Shown: piece after piece, positions 1 to 5,082 of the stretch
How positions within the stretch are numbered: the first letter of the stretch is position 1
Layout of the letters: every line of letters starts with the position of its first letter
From: an uncultured Prevotella sp.
Lineage (GTDB): Bacteria; Bacteroidota; Bacteroidia; Bacteroidales; Bacteroidaceae
Direction: 5' to 3'
NCBI GenBank assembly: GCA_938028745.1
Contig: CALIZL010000111.1
Span: 1 to 7,348 of the forward strand
DNA: 7,348 bases
Made by a program: the position numbers and the translations under genes
The notes under the pieces: generated by a model
What the model was told of the DNA's origin: nothing
Databases searched by the model: none
The model's input: the letters and a program-made list of their open reading frames with translations, nothing else

Positions 1-42
1 ACTGATTTTTCTGAAAAAGATAAGAAAGAGGGAAAAGTCTAG
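1..42 (+). CDS. possible C-terminal tail of an upstream gene (partial)
   Basis: Frame 1 is open from the window edge to a TAG at 40-42 and reads as a charged lysine- and glutamate-rich tail (TDFSEKDKKEGKV). Such tails are common at protein C-termini. Frame 2 is also open to a TGA at 44-46, so frame choice is not settled by the sequence. An octamer array begins 7 nt after the TAG, as another does 6 nt after the stop of the LRR gene at the other end of the window, which weakly favours this frame. No function can be inferred from 13 residues. Confidence 0.25.
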   Translation, partial: TDFSEKDKKEGKV

Positions 43-48
43 ATGACT

Positions 49-80
49 TCAACTTAAAAATTCAAAAACTCAAAAGCTTA
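49..80 (-). repeat. degenerate 8-bp-period array, four units, minus-strand orientation
   Basis: On the minus strand the segment divides exactly into the octamers TAAGCTTT, TGAGTTTT, TGAATTTT and TAAGTTGA. All fit a loose consensus T(G/A)A(G/A)(T/C)TTN. This is the same consensus as the plus-strand array at 7059-7098. The region is A/T-rich and so prone to chance periodicity; the regular 8-bp register is the main support. No function is known to me. Confidence 0.45.
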
Positions 81-217
81 AATAACTGCTTTTTATTTTA
101 CAGCATTATTCTAATTTCCACGCCGTTCTAGCGAAAATATAGCCCCAAAAGTAGGTAAATCGCCCCTATTTCTTGGTTTTCACGCCTTCCAATATGTTCA
201 ATTTTAAGAAAAAGACC

Positions 218-239
218 TGCATTTTGCACCATTTAGCCT
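218..239 (+). repeat. isolated copy of the 22-bp repeat unit
   Basis: This 22-mer matches the first unit of the downstream tandem array (403-424) at 20 of 22 positions. It differs only at unit positions 4 (A for G) and 18 (A for T). It lies 185 bp upstream of the array in the same orientation. It shows that the unit also occurs outside the tandem block. Confidence 0.6.
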
Positions 240-402
240 TTCTAGATTGGTTGCCAACTCGAAATTTTCTAAGCCCAATTACACGCTTTTAGCCCCTAAA
301 ATCCCACTTTTTAACCACTATTTTGCCCTTTTCGGTCACGTGTTTCATGGTTCTAAAAGGTTTTGTTTATACCATTGCTGTGAATATTTATGCTTTTCGT
401 CT

Positions 403-556
403 TGCGTTTTGCACCATTTTGCCTTGTGTTTTGCACCATTTTACCTTGCGTTTAGCATCAAAACGCAGTGCATTTTGCACCAAATCGCAGTGCATTTTGC
501 ATCAAAACGCAGTGTATTTTGCACCAAAACGCAGTGTATTTAGCGGCAAACAGCCC
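403..556 (+). repeat. seven-unit 22-bp tandem repeat array
   Basis: Seven consecutive 22-bp units start at 403, 425, 447, 469, 491, 513 and 535, with no spacers. The shared core is TG(C/T)(G/A)TTT(T/A)GCA(C/T)CA. Units 1-2 end in an ATTTTGCCT-like tail and units 3-6 in an AAAACGCAG-like tail. Unit 7 is degenerate. Unit 3 is the junction and carries a short inverted repeat, GCGTTT (448-453) and AAACGC (461-466), around a 7-nt loop. Twenty-two bases is not a multiple of three and the unit has no stop codon, which explains long but meaningless open frames here. The lack of unique spacers rules out CRISPR. It may be a variable-number tandem repeat; its function is unknown. Confidence 0.85.
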
Positions 557-673
557 AAAATCTGGTGCAAATGGCGGTCTCTTTAAATAAAAATTCATTT
601 TACTGCATTCATAGGCCAACCCCTTTTTCCATCAAAACCAACCTTCGCGAGAATCGATTTTTTGCGGCAAGGT

Positions 674-704
674 GAGCGGTTGGTGGACAAAAGGGCACTC
701 ACAA
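674..704 (+). repeat. divergent copy of the GAGCGGTTG/GGGCA repeat
   Basis: It begins with GAGCGGTTG (674-682) and later has GGGCACTCACA (693-703). Both blocks correspond in order to parts of the 36-bp repeats at 799 and 865, but the middle differs. It starts 130 bp before the matching block in the next copy. I infer it is a decayed family member; similarity outside the two blocks is poor. Confidence 0.35.
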
Positions 705-749
705 TGTTAAATTTATTACTAAAACTAGACAAAACAAGTATGTCGTAAA

Positions 750-776
750 CACGCACGAGTGCCCAACGGCACCGAG
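750..776 (-). repeat. possible inverted, degenerate copy of the same repeat
   Basis: Read on the minus strand, this stretch contains CCGTTGGGCACTC, which resembles the CGGTTG and GGGCACTC blocks at 676-700. Its plus-strand GAGTGCCC (757-764) is the exact complement of GGGCACTC (693-700), so the two could form an 8-bp stem around a 56-nt loop. The match is short and chance cannot be excluded. Confidence 0.25.
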
Positions 777-798
777 AACATGTACGCTTGTGACCTCC

Positions 799-834
799 AG
801 CGCGAGCGGTTGCAGGGCATGCTACTCACACACT
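799..834 (+). repeat. 36-bp direct repeat, copy 1
   Basis: This 36-mer matches the one at 865-900 at 34 of 36 positions. The differences are C/T at repeat positions 29 and 33. The first 28 bases are identical and include AGCGCGAGCGGTTGC and a GGGCATGC block. The two copies are 66 bp apart start to start. GC content is clearly higher than in the surrounding DNA, as for a dispersed intergenic element; that reading is inference. Confidence 0.8.
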
Positions 835-864
835 CTCCTGTATATCTTTTTCGCGTAAGCCATG

Positions 865-900
865 AGCGCGAGCGGTTGCAGGGCATGCTACTTACATACT
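865..900 (+). repeat. 36-bp direct repeat, copy 2
   Basis: Partner of the copy at 799-834, differing by two C-to-T substitutions near the 3' end. The 30 bp between the two copies (835-864) show no repeat of their own. Both copies lie upstream of the apparently decayed gene that ends at 1394. Confidence 0.8.
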
Positions 901-1048
901 GCATCATGCAAACGCAGAAGTAATCTGCCATTTACAGCTGGGTTTTCAACTTAAAGAGAATGTATGGAACAACTTCCGCCAAGTTGACTTCTAAAATATA
1001 ACCACGTTTTGCCACAGACAAATGGGGCAGCATTTCAGGTTTTTATCG

Positions 1049-1056
1049 TATCTTTG
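1049..1056 (+). promoter_or_regulatory. candidate -7 box (TAnnTTTG)
   Basis: TATCTTTG fits the Bacteroidetes -7 consensus TAnnTTTG at every fixed position. No TTTG-like -33 box is seen at a 19-21 nt spacing, so support is partial. If it is active, transcription would begin near 1063 and could serve the ORF at 1089 and the lipoprotein and membrane protein genes that follow, since I see no promoter in the 45 bp before 1440. Confidence 0.3.
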
Positions 1057-1088
1057 TCCAGGAACTTCGTACATGAGCGGGGTGTGAT

Positions 1089-1394
1089 TTGACAGCTTAC
1101 CTTTCCAAAAAATACGGAGCACCAACGAAAGAAAACAAGCTAAACCTCTTGCCGCCACTGAAAGAAGACGAATACGTACGCACATTTGGCGAATGGTGGT
1201 ACTTGGCATGCGATGTAGGAGCCATTCTCCCACGAGCCGAATGGCAACAGGGCAACATGAAAATAGTTATGGGCATTACTAGCTCTGGCAGGACATTCAT
1301 TTCTTTTCTAGACGAAAAGGCCCTGTCGCACGCTAATCTTGACGAATACTTTAAACAAGCCGAACCAACAAAAGCGAAAGTGGCTTGGTGGTAG
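1089..1394 (+). CDS. hypothetical protein, probably the 3' remnant of a longer gene
   Basis: An intact 101-residue frame ends in TAG at 1392-1394. The only start near its 5' end is a TTG at 1089 with no A-rich or Shine-Dalgarno leader; the first in-frame ATG lies well inside, at 1257. The protein has a KKYGAP motif near residues 7-12, a WW-containing stretch, then alternating hydrophobic strands (MKIVMGITSS, TFISFLDEK). This layout resembles the C-terminal half of Bacteroidetes hypothetical proteins with an L-x3-KYG-x-P motif followed by beta strands (from memory, no domain name assigned). The same frame continues upstream with coding-like sequence (PRF...KWGSISGFYRIFVQEL) but is cut by stops at 999-1001 and 1074-1076. 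I therefore suspect a pseudogene, though a short functional protein is possible. It ends 45 bp before the lipoprotein gene. Function unknown. Confidence 0.45.
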   Translation: MTAYLSKKYGAPTKENKLNLLPPLKEDEYVRTFGEWWYLACDVGAILPRAEWQQGNMKIVMGITSSGRTFISFLDEKALSHANLDEYFKQAEPTKAKVAWW

Positions 1395-1439
1395 GCTTTC
1401 AACCTGCACTCATCCAAACCCAACAACATCACCTATTAT

Positions 1440-2243
1440 ATGACGCGAAAAATATATTTATTGCTGAGCATCTGCCTCATCGTTAGCTGTAACCAACCGA
1501 AAGATAAAGCCGTGTATAAAGGACAAGAGCTGCATCGTTTGGTTACAATGGTGTCGTATTGCCAATATATTGACACGCTAGCGGCGTGGAAAGACACAAG
1601 TAGTTATTTCGTTAACAAAGCGGGCGAACCAATAATGGTAAACAGCCAACCGCTCTTTGTGAGGAGAAAAGGCACAGACTCGCTACAAACGATAAGCCAT
1701 TTGCTACGCTACAAAGGGAAAACGGACACAACATATACATATAGGATAATTAGTGGAAACCTCGTCAGAAAGAATCCCACTGGCTTTATAAGTCCCTACC
1801 TGTTTACGTACGACGATAAGAACAGGCTTGTTAAAGCCATAACCTACGCCACGGACACATATCAATATAAATTTAAATGGGTTGGCAATCTACTTACTGA
1901 CATCATCATGGAAGGAGGATATTACAGCAGAACATTTCGTACACATATAGAATACGACAAGTCTCAAACCATCCCACAATCAGGTCTGCCTGCATTACTT
2001 GACGGAGCTGCTTGCTACCTTTTCATGCACCCCTCGTCAAACGCTTATCTGCTAACAGGCTATATGGGCAGGCTGCCCAATTCGCCTGTGAAGAAGATGA
2101 CGACAAAGGCAGAAGACGGCAAGACCATAGCAACGTACAACATTAAGACTACATTCGATAAAGCCAAAAGAATTACATCATACACGCTGGTCAAACCCAA
2201 TGGTATGCTTTATGTAAAACAAGATTTCTATTATCCCGACTAA
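1440..2243 (+). CDS. DUF4595-like outer-envelope lipoprotein
   Basis: The 267-residue protein opens with a type II signal peptide: TRK, a hydrophobic stretch at residues 5-16, and a lipobox I-V-S-C with the lipidated cysteine at position 17. It should be anchored by its lipid in the cell envelope. Residues 30-110 are a charged, soluble segment. From about 119 onward there are beta-strand-rich pieces (LFTYDDKNRLVKAITY, YQYKFKWVGNLL, a later IEYD) and a GYMGRLPNSPVKKM segment at 207-220. This order (Y-D-x2-NR-L strands, then a G-Y-x-G-x-x-P-x-x-x-P region, then a final Y-x-Y strand) is what I recall of the DUF4595 porin-like-fold domain of Bacteroidetes; the assignment is from pattern only. The ATG at 1440 is the only start that gives a full signal peptide. 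The stop lies 1 nt before the next gene's GTG, implying co-transcription. Ligand and role are unknown. Confidence 0.85.
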   Translation: MTRKIYLLLSICLIVSCNQPKDKAVYKGQELHRLVTMVSYCQYIDTLAAWKDTSSYFVNKAGEPIMVNSQPLFVRRKGTDSLQTISHLLRYKGKTDTTYTYRIISGNLVRKNPTGFISPYLFTYDDKNRLVKAITYATDTYQYKFKWVGNLLTDIIMEGGYYSRTFRTHIEYDKSQTIPQSGLPALLDGAACYLFMHPSSNAYLLTGYMGRLPNSPVKKMTTKAEDGKTIATYNIKTTFDKAKRITSYTLVKPNGMLYVKQDFYYPD

Positions 2244-2244
2244 C

Positions 2245-2910
2245 GTGAGAAAGACAACACAACAGGTAAATCGCAGAGGCATGACAATAGACAAAACAAA
2301 ACTTGCACTAATTCTGCTTGTGGCAATGGTCACGGTGATAACATGCGTCAACCCCATTTATCCCCACGAGCAATTGCTTCAACACATTGGAACGGCCTTG
2401 TTATTCATTCCGCTAATCACCGATGTGTTTAAGAAAGCAATGCCCATGTCGGCTTTTATAGGACTTGCATGTTTCACCATCCTGCACGTTATTGGCGCAC
2501 GCTATATCTATTCGTATGTGCCATATAAAGAGTTAGCTGTTTCGTTGGGGTTGGTTGATGCGGGGTTCTTTCATGGCCCTCGCAACCACTACGACCGACT
2601 GGTGCATCTTTCTTTCGGCGTATTGCTGTTCCCATACTTGGTCTACATCTGCAAGAAAAGGTTTAAACAACAACATCTTGCCGCAATGCTTATGGCATGG
2701 CTGATGGTACAAACGGGCAGTATGATATACGAACTGTTTGAATGGTTGCTTACTATTGTTATGACGGCAGAAGCGGCCGACTGTTATAACGGACAACAAG
2801 GCGACATGTGGGATGCACAAAAAGATATGGCCTTAGCCCTACTTGGTTCCACGGCAATGCTTTTCTACTATATGCTCCGCTATGCGAATAAGGAGAGAAG
2901 GCGCCACTGA
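2245..2910 (+). CDS. YjdF/DUF2238 family inner-membrane protein
   Basis: A multi-pass membrane protein of unknown function, related to E. coli YjdF. Numbering is from the GTG. Hydrophobic segments lie near residues 18-36, 44-60, 68-90, 120-136, 147-172 and 195-212. The conserved family motifs are present in order: RNHYDRLVHLSFG (113-125), YELFEW (162-167) and GQQGDMWDAQKDM (183-195), with acidic, His and Trp residues at membrane edges. Two starts are possible: GTG at 2245, one base after the lipoprotein stop, or ATG at 2281. The ATG gives 209 residues with a short N-terminus, close to the usual length of the family, and may be the true start; the GTG adds a 12-residue basic leader. The near-overlap with the upstream gene suggests coupled expression. 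A basic tail (KERRRH) ends the protein, probably on the cytoplasmic side (inference). Confidence 0.9.
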   Translation: MRKTTQQVNRRGMTIDKTKLALILLVAMVTVITCVNPIYPHEQLLQHIGTALLFIPLITDVFKKAMPMSAFIGLACFTILHVIGARYIYSYVPYKELAVSLGLVDAGFFHGPRNHYDRLVHLSFGVLLFPYLVYICKKRFKQQHLAAMLMAWLMVQTGSMIYELFEWLLTIVMTAEAADCYNGQQGDMWDAQKDMALALLGSTAMLFYYMLRYANKERRRH

Positions 2911-3230
2911 GGCCATATTCATAAAACACTGCGGCCAAAGCATCCACCACTAGCTTCAGGACATAAAGCAAAAATCGATGCGAACATCTCAGGTCAAAGC
3001 CATCTGCCCCATCACCATTTTACGCGTATTCGGGACATAAAACTACGCCCCGCTTGCAATATGCACGAGGTTAACGCCTTTACAACAGCTCCCCAAAACA
3101 CATCAAATCACAAGCTTAAGCCTTAAACACATTGCACCATAATATAATACACACGCTCGTACCACCCCATTCTAGCGAGACATAAGTCGTTTAACCTAAA
3201 TCAAGCAATAGAGCCTGTATTATCCTTCAA

Positions 3231-3248
3231 GGCGTAGCGGGCTACGTC
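3231..3248. other. short perfect-loop hairpin
   Basis: GGCGTAG (3231-3237) pairs with CTACGTC (3242-3248) around a CGGG loop: seven pairs including one G·U. No T-run follows on either strand, so it is not a standard intrinsic terminator. It is GC-rich in an A/T-rich spacer and may be part of a dispersed intergenic element or an RNA structure. Confidence 0.35.
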
Positions 3249-3381
3249 AAAACAAAAAGAATGGCAAGATGCCGACAAGCAAACGAAAGAGGGACAGGAG
3301 GCTATGCAAACATCTTAAAATCTTTTCTGAAGAGCAGACCGCGTTTCAGTTGGCTAGCCGAAACCTCAGCGCAAGCAACCT

Positions 3382-3415
3382 TTAACGAATTTGATGTTCT
3401 GTAAAACATCGTTAA
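3382..3415. other. inverted repeat in the hydrolase upstream region
   Basis: TTAACGA (3382-3388) is complementary to TCGTTAA (3409-3415), and inside it GATGTT (3393-3398) pairs with AACATC (3405-3410) around a 6-nt loop. The two stems overlap at 3409-3410, so they are alternatives. It lies just upstream of the candidate promoter, where it could be an operator for a dimeric regulator (inference only). Confidence 0.3.
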
Positions 3416-3419
3416 CCCG

Positions 3420-3451
3420 CTTGCCGTTCTCAATATTTTTTCGGAACTTTG
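3420..3451 (+). promoter_or_regulatory. candidate promoter for the hydrolase/LRR gene pair
   Basis: A CTTG (3420-3423) resembles the Bacteroidetes -33 box TTTG. After exactly 20 nt comes GAACTTTG (3444-3451), which matches TAnnTTTG at all fixed positions but the first. The predicted start point is near 3458, giving a leader of about 150 nt. A second weaker -7-like match, TACTTTTT, lies at 3463-3470. Confidence 0.4.
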
Positions 3452-3605
3452 TAAAAGGATAATACTTTTTACCGATTGAGAAGCCCAATGAGCAGGATGA
3501 TATCTAAGCTGTTAAGACAAGGCTTTCATTAAACTCGTTAAAGATAAATGTTTTGGATTTTATTACAAATGATAGATATAAACACAATCAATCCTCCTAA
3601 GTAAG

Positions 3606-5033
3606 ATGAATAATTTTTATGTAAACAAACATTTCAGGCGGCTCTGCTTAGCGGTAACGCTCATTTTTAGCTTGTCGGTTGCTGCACAAAGCGACTTCTC
3701 CACCATCCGCACAGGCGTAAATGCTGCCGATGCAAAGATTATCGAACAAGGCATTAAAGTTGTTGAACTGCCCAAAGACCCGGCAGCAACTCGGGGTAAC
3801 GGTTTCGACAACGACAACAAGGATCATGGCAACAGCGTTTTCGGATACGAATTTTATCGCTACACCTACCCCACCGTCAACGCCAAAGGCCAACCCATAA
3901 CCCTATCCGCTCTTGCAGCAATGCCCAAGGCGGAAACTGTAATCATCAACAACATTATTCTGGGATGCCACTCCACCATCACAGACAATGCCAGCACTCC
4001 CTCGGAATATGTAAGGGGGAACACCATGTTTAGCGAAGTGGGCATGCTCACGATGCACGCCAGGTTCAGACCCTTTGAGCGAGCATACACCTGCCTTGTA
4101 ATACTGCCCGACTATCAGGGGTATGGGCTAACCCGTAACGAAGCGCACCCCTACCTTGTAGAAGACGTTACCGCCCGACAAAGCGTGGACGCACTGCGCT
4201 ACGGCATTGAGTTGTACAAAACCTGCAAGAAAAAGAGGGCAAAGATAAGGGATAATTGGAAAACCGTATGCGTGGGATACTCGCAAGGGGGAGCAGTGGC
4301 AATGGCTTGCCAAAGGTTCATCGAAACCAATTCACTAGACACCGACCTGCATCTGGGCGGCTCTGTATGCGGCGACGGCCCCTATAACCCCATTGCCACA
4401 CTGCGAACTTACCTCGCCGAAGACAAGGTGTACATGCCCGTTGCATTGCCGCTTATCATTAAGGGCATGCTAGACTATAGCCCTTACATGCGCCGACACA
4501 AGGCAAGCGACTATTTCAGCAAACGATTTCTAGACACGGGCATACTCGATTGGATTGCCCAAAAGGAGAAAACACTTGGCGACATACACATGCAATTGAG
4601 GAAAACGTTTAACTTCAAGAGAGACGAGCGGGGAGACTACCTCAAAGCATCTGAGATATTAAAACCAGAAGCATTCGCGTTTATGGCCAAAAAGATGAAA
4701 GGAGAACCCACAGAGAAGAACCCTAAGTACGAAGACCTTTACGCCGCACTCGCCGAAAACAACCTGACCGAGGGATGGAAACCCAAGTATCCCATTTACC
4801 TGCTGCACTCGCGAACAGACGAGGTTGTACCCATCGCCAACGCCGAAAGTGCCTACAACAACATGAGAACAGATGCTAAACCCAACATCATCAAGTACAC
4901 CTACCTTAACAAAGGCAACCACGGCGACACGGGCAAGGCCTTCTACTTCTCTGTCATCGGGAAATGTTATGAAGTAAGGGGCATCGATGCCATTGTAGGC
5001 GGAGAAGAAACGTGGAACCAATTTAAGCCCTAA
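3606..5033 (+). CDS. secreted alpha/beta-hydrolase (secretory lipase/esterase-like)
   Basis: The 475-residue protein begins with a signal peptide (basic HFRR, hydrophobic residues 13-27, likely cleavage after Ala27), so it acts in the periplasm or outside. The alpha/beta-hydrolase triad is visible: the nucleophile elbow GYSQGG with Ser226, Asp405 in HSRTDEVVP, and His439 in GNHGDTG. A DYQGYG strand-loop (169-174) followed by HPYLVEDVTARQSVDALR precedes the nucleophile, a signature I associate with secretory lipases and related serine esterases. A region of about 180 residues between the nucleophile and the acid carries the expected lid or cap. It hydrolyses an ester or possibly an amide bond; the substrate cannot be read from sequence. 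The ATG at 3606 gives the complete signal peptide, and no Shine-Dalgarno sequence is present, which is normal for this phylum. It is followed after 49 bp by the LRR protein gene, probably in one transcript. Confidence 0.9.
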   Translation: MNNFYVNKHFRRLCLAVTLIFSLSVAAQSDFSTIRTGVNAADAKIIEQGIKVVELPKDPAATRGNGFDNDNKDHGNSVFGYEFYRYTYPTVNAKGQPITLSALAAMPKAETVIINNIILGCHSTITDNASTPSEYVRGNTMFSEVGMLTMHARFRPFERAYTCLVILPDYQGYGLTRNEAHPYLVEDVTARQSVDALRYGIELYKTCKKKRAKIRDNWKTVCVGYSQGGAVAMACQRFIETNSLDTDLHLGGSVCGDGPYNPIATLRTYLAEDKVYMPVALPLIIKGMLDYSPYMRRHKASDYFSKRFLDTGILDWIAQKEKTLGDIHMQLRKTFNFKRDERGDYLKASEILKPEAFAFMAKKMKGEPTEKNPKYEDLYAALAENNLTEGWKPKYPIYLLHSRTDEVVPIANAESAYNNMRTDAKPNIIKYTYLNKGNHGDTGKAFYFSVIGKCYEVRGIDAIVGGEETWNQFKP

Positions 5034-5082
5034 TGGCAATTAGCACACACACCATTTACAATCATCAACACAGAAAAAAAAC

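Larger units (their letters stand above)
43..959. other. long non-coding, repeat-bearing intergenic region
   Basis: I find no convincing gene in this stretch of more than 900 bp. Open frames across 247-586 exist only because the 22-bp repeat unit lacks stop codons, so it stays open in any frame. The minus-strand open frame at 725-931 is built mainly from the two 36-bp repeats. The contents are repeats: an octamer array (49-80), a single 22-mer (218-239), the 22-bp tandem array (403-556), and the GAGCGGTTG-type cluster (674-900). No tRNA-like cloverleaf, CRISPR array or transposase remnant was recognised. Confidence 0.6.
2911..3605. other. long intergenic region upstream of the hydrolase gene
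   Basis: No open frame with coding character was found in these 695 bp on either strand. I see two short hairpins (3231-3248 and 3393-3410), a candidate promoter (3420-3451), and a self-complementary GGCTAGCC flanked by GTTTC and GAAAC at about 3344-3365. A 13-mer, TTC(A/G)GGACATAAA, occurs at 2955-2967 and 3029-3041. No clear intrinsic terminator follows the YjdF-type gene. The roughly 150-nt leader between the candidate promoter and the hydrolase start could hold regulation, but no known riboswitch was recognised. Confidence 0.5.

Noticed and set aside
403..556. Tandem repeats read as a CRISPR array
   Set aside because: The 22-bp units abut with no unique spacers, the units vary, and no cas genes are in the window.
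247..586. Two overlapping plus-strand open frames of 87-98 codons
   Set aside because: They stay open because the 22-bp unit lacks stop codons in every frame. The products are repetitive, rich in Cys, His and Phe, and have no plausible leader.
725..931. Minus-strand 68-codon open frame with an internal peptide repeat
   Set aside because: The repeated VSSMPCNRSR peptide is only the translation of the 36-bp DNA repeat; no other coding signs.
1097..1432. Minus-strand 111-codon open frame opposite the 1089-1394 ORF
   Set aside because: The plus-strand product has a plausible strand pattern and a KYG-x-P motif, while the minus product has no recognisable features.
126..3178. TTCTAGCGA at 126-134 and 3170-3178
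   Set aside because: Nine bases in common with no wider similarity could be chance in non-coding A/T-rich DNA.
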